Shown here: one piece after another, positions 1 to 16,606 of the stretch | How the letters are laid out: every line of letters starts with the position of its first letter | Numbering within the stretch: position 1 is the first letter of the stretch | Source: Patella vulgata | Lineage: Eukaryota > Mollusca > Gastropoda > Patellidae | Direction of reading: 5' to 3' | Assembly (NCBI RefSeq): GCF_932274485.2 | Contig: NC_065882.2 | Location: forward strand, 58,627,431-58,691,430 | Length of the DNA stretch: 64,000 nt | The notes under the pieces: model-generated | Databases searched by the model: none | What the model was told of the DNA's origin: nothing | Seen by the model: only the letters and a program-made list of their open reading frames with translations | Position numbers and translations under genes: made by a program

Positions 1-113
1 ATGGATGCATATGCAGAGGTTTTTTGTAACAATAGATTTACAAAACACTATTTCAGAGAAGCTAATTAAAATGAATCAAAATTATGTTTATTATGTATTT
101 TTATTTATTACAG

Positions 114-4638
<4,525 letters not shown>

Positions 4639-6390
4639 AGACAACTAGCTGTTTACATTGTTACCTCATTAGTGAATATCAGTTGTTATTTATAGAAGTG
4701 AAACAATAGCAAAATATTTTATAGTGTAGTTTCACAATGTGTGATTGGATTTGGTGGACTTGTCTCCAAAGTGCTATCTAAAGGAGAAGGGTGTTACTTG
4801 CCATGTAAAGAATGAATCAAATTAAACAGCTTAATTGATGTGGTTGGGCATGTATCAACATTTAAGTGTCAATATTCCCGTCCATCCTAAAACATTACTC
4901 TATGGGGGTACTCGATTGAACGTTACAGAATTGAATTCTCTCAATCCCAAAAATAGTGACAATCGAGTGAAAAGGGGTATTTCGGGTTACAATGCAACTG
5001 GATAAGTAGATATCTTAACCAACCATGCAGCCGAAACATATTCGTTGTGTTTAATTACGTCACGATTCTACTCACACCACCGCCGTAGTCGGGACTGACA
5101 GAACTGTGAGAAGACTGAATTCGCGTCACTCGATTGCAGTTCTGTCAATTCGGTTCGTTCTGGACTGTGAATCGAGCATCCCCTGTCTAGTTTGCTTATG
5201 GGAGGTAACTCTAATTATAAGACTTGTTTTCTTTTTATTTTAAAGGAAGCATTTTGTGAATCTCCACACTACATAATCAATGTTGTTCCAAAATAATATT
5301 CTAATGTTTGTATTTAAACAAAGTTAGATGTTATGCTTTTGAGGTAAATTTACTTTTGATTTAGAAATCCCTCATTTTAGATACACACCATTATCTTACA
5401 ATTAAGTGAGAGCAAAATTAAATTATTACTTTTACTTCAAAGATCATAAATGTCTGTCAATGATATCAATTGTTTCATAAATACACTTGTTAATAGATAT
5501 TCAGTGATATATATTCATTGAATTTTGTTATTTATTAATATGTTGTTCATGTATATTTGTATTATGAATTGTGTAATATCATCAGAGGTCAGTATTTGGG
5601 TGTATGTCAATGTGGTTCACTTTTAAGTGACATAATATTTTCTTATAATAGATTATAACCATCTTTGACCAGTGAATTCTTGTATACATTCCTGATTTTA
5701 TGATATTTAACTCGCACATCCAAAAACTCATGTTTGGTTTGTATAATATTTCAAATTGTGGACAACTTATTTTTCTAGCAGTACTGGTTACAGAGTAAGT
5801 TTCACTGAACATATTGGTTGATGAGGAGGCTCATACATTGATCAAATTTATGGTATAAATGGCTGAAGTTCTTTAGATTAGTAGTTATGACCACCCAATC
5901 ATGCATGTGTGGTTTTAAAATTGTCATAATTTTTTAAATAATGCAATTAATTATGTCAACATATCCTTTCCATAACACGATCCTGAAAGTCAATGTTACC
6001 TGCCACACAGGTACCTGCAAGATTTAAATATTTAGCAATAATAAAATGGATAACCTAGCCTTGAATGAAATTTTCAATATATTCATTTTTCATTATCTAT
6101 TTTAGAACCTTTTTAGCAAGAACGGTCAGCTGTCCGCTCTTTATTTAAATCTTACATAATGCATCTATAATTCGCAGTTAAAAGAATATCCTCTTGGATT
6201 TATGTATTATGAGAAAGGTTACATTAACATTTTCTAAGTTTGCCAAATCTTTAGTTTAAAATCAAATAGAGAGCTGCCTTAAATCAACTATAGATATATG
6301 AATATGTGTAGTTATTTATTATATTGTCTGTTACTGTAAGATGTCTTGTATATTTTTATAATAATAAACAAGCCTTGTTTTTGTTAATAA
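4639..6390 (+). other. Probable 3' UTR of CDK7
   Basis: AT-rich non-coding DNA follows the CDK7 stop codon. AATAAA signals lie at 6363-6368 and again near 6385, with nothing convincing earlier, so the transcript probably ends near 6390-6410. The stretch contains an inverted-repeat element at 4905-5186 and a MITE remnant near 6012-6170. The extent is inference from the poly(A) signals. Confidence 0.4.
4905..5186. mobile_element. Small terminal-inverted-repeat element
   Basis: The left end GGGGGTACTCGATTGAACG and the reverse complement of the right end (GGGGATGCTCGATTCACAG) match with a few differences, giving imperfect terminal inverted repeats of about 27 bp. There is no ORF inside. It lies in the presumed CDK7 3' UTR. 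Confidence 0.45.
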
Positions 6391-6399
6391 AATAATATA

Positions 6400-8969
6400 T
6401 GTATTTTGAAATCATTGTTTAGTTGTAGATGTGGATACTAAAAATACACTAAACATATTTTCCTATGTACTTAGCTGTAAACTAAATGTAAATTTATTAA
6501 GATCATAGTAAATCTTGGCTATGTTCTACTGCTGTTTCTAAACCATTTTTTTGTCAAGAAATACAAACTTCACTACGAAGACACTACAAAGATCTGATGA
6601 CACCCTCAGCCACTGTCTGGTTCAAAAGTCCTGAAGGGAAGGAACTCAGAAGTGATGGTTATTGCAAATCGTGATGGTGGGTTATCTTTACAGACACAAC
6701 ATAATATTCAGCATAAAAGGACAAACAATTCTACGTGTAGTCAGTAATATAAAACGCTCAAATATGTTCAAATCTATCCATTTAACTGTCCTTGAAATTG
6801 TTTTTTGAGTATATAGATACATGATTTTTTTACTATTTATCTAGCATCTACATTGATGAGAGTTTAAATTTCTGATGACACACTTGACTGACTTATATTT
6901 TTTACCAGTTTTTAATGCTGATATTTGATTTTTTATTTGTGTCTAATGGTGGTCATGTTTACCCCACAAATAATGAAAAAATAATCCTATCTGTGCAAAT
7001 GGGTTTATCAATACAAATCTTGCAGTCTTTATTTATTTATGTTTGCAAATAAATAATCAATTCAAGAGAGGACTCTTGTGAGGTTAGTAAATTGTATGTT
7101 GAATAGTTTTGTCACTGGCCTTCTCACCTCTGAAGTCATTTTAACCATGACTTGAGCAGCAGGGCCGGTTGTAGGAAATGGGAGGCCCAAAGTTACAGGC
7201 TATGAATACATTTCAGGATATAAATAACTTAAACTAGGCCTATATTCATTCATATTTAAGGCCAACTATGCTTTACTTTACAATTAGTAATTGATTAATT
7301 AATACCTGAAAATAGCCACACCTAATATGGGGCACAATTTGGGGAAATTGGTCACATTTGAACAGGACCTGATAGGGAAAGTAGAATTAAATATGCATTA
7401 TGCAAGAGGTAAATCTGCCTATTTCAGGTCTTTCTTTAAGCCTGAAATGTTATATAAACAATTAATTCAACATTTATTAACATGAAAAGACCTTAATCAA
7501 CTTTCGATGCCATCTTATCTGTCCGATTTTCAACGGCTTAGAGTGAAGCAATTTGACTGAAATTTTCAGCATATTCCCTTTACATCATGTACTTTATCTT
7601 ATCTCCCACAATGTATCTTTAAAGAGGTGTACTAAACGAGATGACTCGACACTATGAGAACATGGAGAAGGAATATAATAAAGTTATACACAGAAGATGA
7701 TATAAGTGATCTGTTGCATTTCTAAAGTCAAATCATATATACATTCCTTAATATATATCTCCTTACTAATATTTCCTCTGAAAAGGAAAATATGTAACGG
7801 TTCACTTAATTACCAACACAATATTGTTTTTTTTATGGAAAATAAAATTGTTTTATATTATAATGTAGCCTATAGTGAAGTGGGAAAAAATTAAATAAAA
7901 TGAGGTTTAAGTTCTATTTTTCTGCATCAATCGGGGGGACAGTGAAGTGATAAAACCAACTAGTTTAGTTATACATGCAGTTTATAGTAGTTTATACTAA
8001 TCTAAAATTGGACAATATAGTAGCATTTCGGCGGTAAAATGATGTACGGGCGTTTCTTATAACAAGATATGCAGATGAAATCGACTAGGTTAAAAGAAAA
8101 TGTACACCGCTGAATTTTTTGACAATATGAAAGAATTTTGAGATTTTGTATGAATGAATGAAATACATGTAAAAGTTATGTGAATGTAAAACCAGCTTTT
8201 GATGATTTGATTTTTGTGACTAAAGGTGTATCATATTTAATGTTATTTATGAAAACAAGGTTTGTATGTATGGGTAATGAAGATAGATTAAGGTATTGTG
8301 TGTTTATATACGGTATGTTAGTGTATATATATATCTAGCTAGTGTATGTTTGTAGGTGGGAGTTGCCATCATCGCAATTCAGGAACCTTTCCTTGCATCC
8401 TGCTCAACACTAGTTTCGTCTTTTCGGTACAGATTTGTTTTTGTATAAAAATGTAACAGAAGCTATAGCTGAAAATATATTTATGAGGTGAACTAATTCG
8501 AATTTCCACCAACAAAATGGTCATGCAGAAATCATATATGTGTTAAATTAACACTATTCGAAAGACCCCCACCCCAACCAGTTGCCACCCGGCCAAATAT
8601 TATTCACACAATATACTTCAAAAGTCAGAAAGCCCTAATAATCTAGTAGTAAGCACTGATGTGCTCTGCAAATTTCCATTTCCACAATATCACGCGTTAA
8701 AATACGTATTCACCCCTGACCTCCGCAAACTGCGGTCATTGATGTAAATTAGTTAAATAGCTTTATTTAACGTCCCCGTTCACTAAAGTGATATCGCAAG
8801 GCACATGTATATAACTAGACGGAAGCCAACTTGTGGATAATCCTATTCATGTTAATGTACTTAAATTAAAATGGGTATATAAAAAAGGGTTTACACACCA
8901 CCCTTATTTCTTTTAGATACAAAATAATGTATACAAAGTATAAAATATTGACACCGTTTTATTGTCGCT
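6400..8969. other. Intergenic, no gene recognised
   Basis: AT-rich sequence beyond CDK7. Apart from the MITE at 7387-7622, the only repeat recognised is a minus-strand copy near 8755-8820 of a short module whose end reads GACGTTAAATAAAGC on the minus strand. That module recurs at 23320-23370, 26770-26835 and 31317-31360. Short ORFs here show no recognisable domain. Confidence 0.5.
7387..7622 (+). mobile_element. TTAA-flanked MITE, short copy
   Basis: Starts TTAAATATGCATTATGCAAG and ends with the complementary 'atgtatctttaa'. Shares 'caggtctttctttaagcctg' and 'gaaattttcagc' with the longer copies at 16195-16606 and 24014-24419. It is internally shorter than those copies. A weaker remnant of the same family lies at about 6012-6170. 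Confidence 0.65.
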
Positions 8970-9310
8970 CAATCTGATTAATACAGATCTATATTTCGTT
9001 TCGATTTTTTTTATACTTTCGGTGGCCTACACTGCATGAATATCTGGCCGGTTGTAGTGATAGGTCGTGTCAGAGGTCATACGAGCGGCTTTTGACCCTA
9101 TGACGTCAGACATTGATTAATCGAACAGCGTTGACGTTTCTAGTACTTTACCCACAGTTCCGTGCACGTACGCCAAGAACTCGCTGTAACAGACCGCTTC
9201 ATTGGCTAATCCCTCACATTAACTAGAATACTAGTGTAGTAAAGACAAGTAAAACGAAATTTTGAAATATAAAAAACGAAACGCTTAGGATCTGTGTTTT
9301 CATCAGATTG
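8970..9310. mobile_element. Terminal-inverted-repeat MITE (CAATCTGATT family), copy 1
   Basis: Begins CAATCTGATTAATACAGATC and ends with the complement (GATCTGTGTTTTCATCAGATTG parts), so about 23-bp inverted repeats. The interior is shared in opposite orientation with 45866-46256: 'cgtttcg', 'tgacgtcagacattgattaa', 'cccacagttccgtg', 'ggctaat'. No ORF. Confidence 0.7.
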
Positions 9311-9462
9311 CAGTGTGCTATAATGAGGGAAATTTTGCCACACCAGCCATTTAATTCTGTCAGGGGTTCTTTTACGCGCACGCCGATTTCTACACGAAAT
9401 ATTGTTGTTTTTTGTCCCATCCGAATGACTAGACGCTGTTCCTTGCCTTTGGGTTTTAATAC
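9310..9462 (-). mobile_element. SINE family 1 fragment
   Basis: Reverse-orientation piece: 'gtgctataatgagggaaatt', 'ggttcttttacgcgcacgcc', 'gtcccatccgaatgactaga'. The MITE at 8970-9310 abuts it, so one probably inserted beside or into the other. Confidence 0.65.
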
Positions 9463-10449
9463 GATATGGTCCCAGGCAGGTTCATGCAGTCAAGAGAAAA
9501 TACGTAGTGAATCTTTTGTTCTTGGTGATCGGGAATTCCTTGTCCTGGCATTGTTCATTTTGCTGTATTTGAATTAACAACTAATACTATTATATAACAT
9601 CCAAGAGATATATAGACATCTAAGAAACTGGTTAGTGAAGATGAATATTATTGTATGAAGTGACTATAGTAGAATTAAATGATTCTTTCCAGTCATGATG
9701 ATATACTGACACTAGTGTGGTACTGTTACCTGTTGAATCAGCTTACTATATTGTCAGCAACAAATACCTTTAATTATTATTAGCCAATGGATTAAAAGGA
9801 AGTGTCTAATTAAGGTTGGTATGGTTTACTAAATTAAATTTATGGCATGGAACTTAAAAAAAAGTGTGGATTCGGTGAACAACAAAATTTTCAATCGGCG
9901 GAGAAGTGATCACAAATAAGCGTTCCAATTCGACATAATTATATGACTGGTGCCATGCGTGAGGTAGAGTGTGTTTAACCCATTATAATGCTAAGGTTCC
10001 ATGATACCCTTTCATTTACCTAACAACCTTTTTGTGGGTATATGGGTTTGCCTGTATTGTATCATTTAGGTTTTTTGAGCCTGTATTGTATTATTTCGGT
10101 TTTTTGGGGTTTGCGTTTGAAATTATAATAAAGAGTAGGTGAAAGAACTTTAATTGATCATGAAAGAGATTTGACCGAAACTGTTTAATATGACGTTATT
10201 ATTCGTTTCCATAATTAAGCTAAAGAAAACTATGCGCATATTTCATTAATGTTAGACACTGTTATTATGAATGCTGATTGGTATCACGACAACCTGACAT
10301 CACGACATTTTAACCCGACAATATATTTTAAACCGGCACCACGACATTAAAAATTTCGTACATGTAATGTCGCGTAAAAATGTCGTATTGTCGGGTTAAA
10401 ATGTCGAGTTGTCGGCCATGCTCCTTTCAATATACAGTATGATTATATG
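9463..10449. repeat. Non-coding; inverted repeat at 10288-10415
   Basis: No gene seen. At its right end an inverted repeat has arms at about 10303-10323 (CGACATTTTAACCCGACAAT) and 10386-10406 (the complement). Further 'cgacat' words inside the loop give a nested foldback with the look of a small MITE. Confidence 0.5.
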
Positions 10450-13400
10450 TACACTGATCCTGGTGTTGGTCAAGAAAGTTCCCCGGGATTTTGCAGCGTG
10501 GTTTCTGACAGCCAGCAGTGCAGGACCAAGGGCCTGGCAAAGAACAGTGTCTAGTTGTGTAGATGAGACAAAAACACAAGCTCCTGTGTACACTGTTTCG
10601 TTATGCCTTTTGCAGTAATCAAAGTTATACAGGCCTATAGACAATAATAACGTAACATCCTTTCTCTTTTCAGAAAGAAATAGATCTCATATTATAATAC
10701 CCAACATGACTGATTAGAAATAAAATAAACAATGAAACACACCCCTATGTGTATAACTCAACACAGTCACTAGATTACATTATAGGGCATGCATTATGTT
10801 ACATAGTCTTTCAAATGGTAAGGTTTTAAAGTTCGACGACCCGATCGAGTAAAGTTCAAATTCCTTCTTAAGAGTTTCCTTTTTGCTGTGAGTTTTCGTA
10901 TTGATGACAAATTTCACATGATGATACAATATTTTTAATATCGCTGGACATGCCAGGCCAGAACATACATTGTCGAGCTCTTCTTAGATAGCCATTAATA
11001 CCGATGTGCAACATGTGCTTGTTTCTTAAATTCTGACCTGAGAGTTCCAGAAATGAATACACAGTCGCCTTCATAAATTACGCCATCATCAACAATAAGT
11101 TCATCTCGAAAACTAAAATATGAGTAGAGTTGTTGAGAATGCCAGCCAGTTAAGATAATATCAGACAATAATTGTAACACATTATCATTTTTGGTAGCTT
11201 CAACGATTTTGTTGAATCATTCAGGTCTGATAGGAAGATAATCAGTGGTATTAACAGATTCAAAGTTAATACTTTCACTTTCAGAGGAGTCATTAATAAA
11301 TGAAGGTGATAGAAGATCTACGATATGCATATCAGAACCGTTTAGATACGAAACTTTGATATCATAAGCTGCAGCACGCAAAAGCATACCCTGTAAACGA
11401 CGAGGTACCTGAGACATAGGCTTTTCATGATCGATTCTAATGGTCGATGATCAGAAATAACATGTATTAACCGTCCGAATGTATGCCAGTGAAATTGTTC
11501 AAGCAAGTATACTATCGCAAGCGTTTCTTTTTCGATTTGTGCGTATCGCATAAGCGATTGGTCTTCCGTGCTGTAGTAGAACACCTCCAATGCCATGCAG
11601 ACTAGCATCAAATAGTATAAACAATTCGTCAGATGGGTTATAATATGCTAATGCATGAGCTGTAGTGACTACATGTGTTAGTTTGATCTGTTGACCAATT
11701 CCAGGCATTGTCTCTATGCATAAGTTTGCGAATAGGTTCAATGACTTCAGACAATATTGGCAGAAATTATAACAGATAGTTTATGACACCACAATAACGT
11801 CTGACTTCTTCAAAGGTTTAAGGCTTAGGCATTTCAGTTATGGCCTTTACTTTCAAAGAATCGACTATAACACCATCACTAGATATGTAATTTCAGAATT
11901 ATGAAAATCACACTTGTTTTTGTTGATCTGAATGTTTAGTTTACGACATATTAGTAAAGATTCTTTAGATTTCTGTCATGATCAGAGTTAGCAGCTTCAT
12001 CAGATTCGCCTTGACCATATACTACCATGTCATCAGCAATGTTTAAAATACCAGTTAAACCAGCTAACGCAGTAGTTAAACGTTTTTGGAAGATTTCTAA
12101 GCTAACGTTAGTACCAGAAGGTAATCTTAGCCATCTATAATGACCAAATTGGGTCTGGAACGTTGTCACAAGACTTGATTCTTCATCTAAGACACAATGC
12201 TAGTATCCATCAGAAAAATCTAACTTGGAAAATACTCGAACCAATTTTCCACCGGAAGGTTGATCACCAGAAGGTAATTGATGTAAAACGACATCAAGTA
12301 CAGGAAGTTGACGTCTTTCACGTAAGAGTCTTATTCAGAGAACGAGGATCTAAACAAACACAAAATTCTCCAAATTTCTTTGTTGCAATCAGCATCTTAC
12401 TGTTCCAGGGTGTTGGTGATTCTTGAACAGCTAAAACACCGGACTTAACTCATTTAGTTTGTCTTTGACCAGAGATTGAAGAGAAATAGGTATTCTATTG
12501 GGAGGTAAGATAACGGGTTGTACAGTATCATTTATAGCAAAATTCCAGGTAAATTTCCAATTTTACCGCTTTCAAATACATCGGCAAAGTCTGTTAGAGG
12601 TTGAACATAAATTGTAGAATTAACAGCAGACACGAAATTAAACTTTATACTTCACTGTTATAATTCCAAGATCTTCAGAAGTTTCTTTCCCTAATATAGG
12701 AGTCAGGTTTTCTTTGACAATAATAAAAGTTACTGTATATTCGTTTGTTGAGTTTGGATTGACAAGTTTGACACAACATTTTCCTCTAGGTTGTATTTCA
12801 GTCTTATTCCACATACCCAATGTTGTAGAGCAACTTTCTAATGAGTATCCTTTAAGATATTGTTTAGGTAAAATATTAACAGTTGCACCAGAGTTACATT
12901 GGAATCTTACATACTGCTGATCTAATAGCATATGTACATAAATGTGTTTACTGTCTATAGAAAATAAGGATTCAGTTACAGTGTACAATTCTGCTGTGTT
13001 GACCTGAGCAGTAGAATGACTTATATACGGGCACTTTTCAGAAAAATGATTTAGTTTATGACACTTTCCACATGCTGTATCCCATGCAGGACACAATGAC
13101 TTCTTGAAAACATGTAGTCTTCCACAAAATTTACAGTACAGTTCTTTATCTGAAGGCTTAAAGTTATGTCTTGAAGAATTTTCTTTGGGTTTAGAATGAA
13201 ATGACTTCTGTTTAGATGATAATTTTGGTTTAGTAGATCCACCATACATTTTATTAATCTCTAATGATGCAACATCAGAACTATTTTTCATATGCTCACC
13301 AAACTTACTCAGAATAATGTATCTTAATGCAATCAGAAATAGTTGATAACCAGCCACCATGTTTCGTTATGCCCCCCTTTGCAGTAGTCAGAAAGGTTGT

Positions 13401-14110
13401 GAGCCTATTTGAGGCGTGGACAGCAGAATAACACAAGTCAGATAGAAGCCCATATTCCTGAAGCAATGGCCCGAGAAATCCCTCTCTGGCCATTACTGGA
13501 TTGGCTTCTGATACTTGAGCTTTTGAGGGAGTGTGTCTGTTCTTCCCGTTCCATCAAATATATTCCAAGTACAGCAACATGACAGCCCTTCGTTTAATCT
13601 GGGGTCTTCCCCAAAACTTTGGACAGTGATTTAAGGTATTAAAAACGGTGATACTATTGTTCGCTCCAAACAATATTGTTTACATTGTATCCGTGTTGAT
13701 AACCGGTTTGTCACGCAATTAGTTTTTTCTGCAATATTCTGCTATGCGCTGGTTAATTGGGCATAATAAACTCATGACGTTACGTTATGTTAACATATTT
13801 GGTCCAATTTGGAATTCTGTTTAAAGCATAATGATATTGTTACGCAGTTAGCTATTGGTTGTTAATCGGACTATTGACCAGTCATAATTTGGAACAGAAA
13901 TTTGCTTGCTTTACAGCAGTGGAATTATCTCTAATCAAACGAAACACTGCGAGGGGTATGATAGATGCCATGAGTCATGACACTACTTTAATGACCACAT
14001 GACTTGACGGTTGCGTACAAAGTTATACAGGCCTACAGAAAATAATAACGTAACATACACATTGACGTGCACATAAAAGAAACCTTTACAGTTGAATTTC
14101 GATGAAGACA
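10450..14110 (+). mobile_element. SINE family 1 copy split by an LTR element
   Basis: The left part (10450-10593) has 'aagttccccgggattttgca', 'ggcctggcaaagaacagtgt' and ends at 'cctgtg tacac'. The right part (14056 to about 14110) resumes at 'tacacattgacgtgcacata', exactly where the SINE body continues in other copies. The LTR element at 10594-14055 therefore landed inside this SINE. A reverse-oriented SINE fragment follows at 14110-14215. Confidence 0.8.
10594..14055 (-). mobile_element. Fossil Ty3/Gypsy-type LTR retrotransposon, broken
   Basis: A minus-strand element with recognisable parts. The upstream LTR is at 13360-14055 (ends TGTTACG...CGAAACA). A primer-binding-site-like TGG follows immediately. 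A zinc-knuckle and aspartic-protease-like region spans 12638-13350, a reverse-transcriptase region about 11900-12600, an RNase H region about 11340-11740, and an integrase zinc-binding region about 10870-11180. A purine-rich tract lies just before a much reduced downstream LTR at 10594-10657. Perfect 5-bp target duplications TACAC flank it (10589-10593 and 14056-14060). It is broken, with roughly eight or more interruptions, and at about 3.5 kb is shorter than usual for the family. The shared LTR ends already differ at several places, so it is not a recent insertion. The Gypsy assignment rests on the order protease, RT, RNase H, integrase. Confidence 0.85.
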
Positions 14111-14366
14111 TGTCACTGTCCATAGACATGGGACCTCGGTTTTACGTCCCATCCGAACGACTAAACCTTATCCCTTGCCATGCCCTCGTTAAAATAACTG
14201 AGTTTTAAACAACCGGCCCCTGGATAATAAATACATATATCGGTGTTGGTGTTCTACAATCCCATTCCCGCTTTGTCTTTCGATATTTTATCGTGTCCAT
14301 CTGTTCAATCCAATCCAATACATTATTTTAACTTTAATGGAAATATCCTCTTCTGCTTTCTAACTT

Positions 14367-14749
14367 GGGAGCCACGGTGGCTAGGTGGTTAAGACGGTGG
14401 CTCGCTAGCCTGGAGGTCGGGTGTTCGATCCCTGCATTGGCCGAGAAAGTTCATCGGGATTTCCCGACGTGGTTTCCCCTTGTCAGTGGTGCAGAACGGA
14501 GAGTCTGACAAGGACAGCTGTCTAGTCCTTCGCATATTACGAAAAACTGAGGTCCCGTGTATACATTGTAATGCACGTAACAGATTCCTTGGCATTTGGA
14601 ATTCGATATAAGAGTAGGCGATAGTGCCGCTGCCCGGGCAAAATTTCCCTCATAGCACACTGTATGGCGTGTGCCCGTCTTCATTAGGCCGGTATAGGAG
14701 CAGAACGGTAGGACGTTAAACCCCATTTCATTTCATTTCATTTCATTTT
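14367..14749 (+). mobile_element. tRNA-derived SINE family 1, best full-length copy
   Basis: The tRNA-like head has box A (TGGCTAGGTGGT) and box B (GTGTTCGATCCC) polymerase III promoter motifs. Then come a body (gagaaagttcatcgggattt, tctgacaaggacagctgtct) and a 3' end 'gtaggacgttaaaccccatt' with a (TTTCA)n tail. A 13-bp target duplication with two mismatches flanks it (TGCTTTCTAACTT at 14354-14366, TGCTTTCCTACTT at 14750-14762). About 383 bp; a useful reference copy for the family. Confidence 0.9.
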
Positions 14750-16194
14750 TGCTTTCCTACTTAAAGTAGCTCAGTCTCTAACTCAATATCATCCAAAGTC
14801 TTACACGTTGAAAACGTGAATTATTTGTCAGTTCTAATCAACATTGATGTTGTGATCTTACCGGGAAAAGGTAGGCTTCTGATATCCAATATTTAAGACA
14901 AAATAAACATTTTACCATGTGTACACGAATCGTGTACCATAGTGCGTTTCAGCGTCATTTGTAACAAGTGACCAGAAAGAACGAGACTAGACATATTCCA
15001 CATCTCATGTCAAACGGTCACGCCATATCTTATCTGGAGAGCATGCGCAATAGACTGGAATAAACAGACGCTAGAAATTGCCATTCGGTTGAGACCCATG
15101 CCGTATTTCGCTGGACGTAACTGATTTGAAATTAGAGTCAAAACGGAAACAATTGAATGTAATTTATCAGTCTATATACAATCAGATTACATTATTATAT
15201 GCGTTGCGACCCATTTGGGTCAACTTCTAGGTCCCAAATATTAGCGATTTAGCTCCTTTAACCCCATCCGCCTGCATGGTGGTTCATGTATTAATTGAAC
15301 TACTCCGGGAATTACCGATTGCCAGAAAATGTTTGAAAACTTTTTTTACTTCGTTCACTTTAAGACAAGTTAGTCTTAGCCGAATTCGAATGATTAATTG
15401 CTTTATTTTATTTATGTTTCGTTAATCACTGATACAATCTTATATATAAAACACAGGATTAAAGCCATCCAGATTTATCTATCTAGTATAGGCAAGGTCA
15501 ATACGATAAATAGTCGCCTTCTTGACGTTTATGGAGCCACTACAATAAAACTGGGAGTGAGATCTATTATTCTCGAATTACCAGTTCGTTTCATTCACTA
15601 TCTTACATGTTTTAGACATTGCGCATCAAGTATCATCTTAATTTCCTTCCCACTAAAATACGAGATTATACGTCACAATCAATACATCATGCGTAAATTG
15701 ATCTACCTAGGAATACGAAGATACTTTTTATAAGTAAATGTGACTTTACCTTTGTCTCTCGACTTGTCTCTGATTTAGTTTAGTTTATCAATTCAAGTCC
15801 AAATATTCTTCAAGCTATATAAGGTTACAACATGCCTATTCCTAATCCCATGCCTTTACATTTAAAGTAATCTTAAAGATCTTGACGATCGAGCTACTCA
15901 ACAAGACATTTCGGAATATTTACGTGAAAGAAATCACCGATCGCCTTTTCTGTCATTTTTCATAAATCGAGAATAACGTATAAACTGATCATACGAGATA
16001 CTCACTGATTTCCTGATTTATTCATTCAAGTAATTAAGATATTATTTGTCCCTTTCGTTATTTTTCTTTATTAGACCCTTTAACTTCTGCCAATTTGAGA
16101 GCTTATAGGACACAGTTTATAGTGGTTATGAAGGCTCGAGAAAAATGCATTACTCTAAGGCCAGTGCTTTGGCTTTCGACCAAATTAGATGAGC

Positions 16195-16606
16195 TTAAAC
16201 ATATATTATGCAAGAGCTAAATCTTTCTATTGCAGGTCTTTCTTTAGGCCTGAAATGTTATCTAAATTATTAATTAGACATTAATTAACTTATCCAAACC
16301 ATAATCAACTTTCGATGTCATCGCTAGCCTACGATGTTTACTGGATCAGGTTCCGATTTCCTGTTCGACTTCAATTCATAATTTAATCATGGAATGGATA
16401 ATCGAGACTATGTTGGTATTTTTTTATCGTACCGAGTTCAGTAATGAAGATCGAGGCTAGGCCGAAAATTCAATCACTAAAATCTCGGTTCAGAGTGAAT
16501 CAATTTGACTGAAATTTTCAGCAAATTCCCTTTACATTATCTAGTTTTTAACTATTATAGTGAGAACTACCAGCTCTTTACCTATTCTCCCATAATGTAC
16601 CTTTAA
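16195..16606 (+). mobile_element. TTAA-flanked MITE, long copy
   Basis: Starts TTAAACATATATTATGCAAG and ends with the complementary '...ataatgtacctttaa'. The inverted ends are about 20 bp. Same internal blocks as 24014-24419 (caggtctttctttaggcctg, gaatcaatttgactgaaatt). No ORF. Terminal TTAA may be the target duplication, as in piggyBac-like non-autonomous elements. Confidence 0.75.

Noticed and set aside
14377-14437. tRNA-like sequences with A and B boxes
   Set aside because: They are SINE heads followed by the SINE body; no plausible intact tRNA cloverleaf gene was seen.
15398-15733. 111-codon ORF
   Set aside because: No domain, no splice context, composition like surrounding AT-rich DNA.
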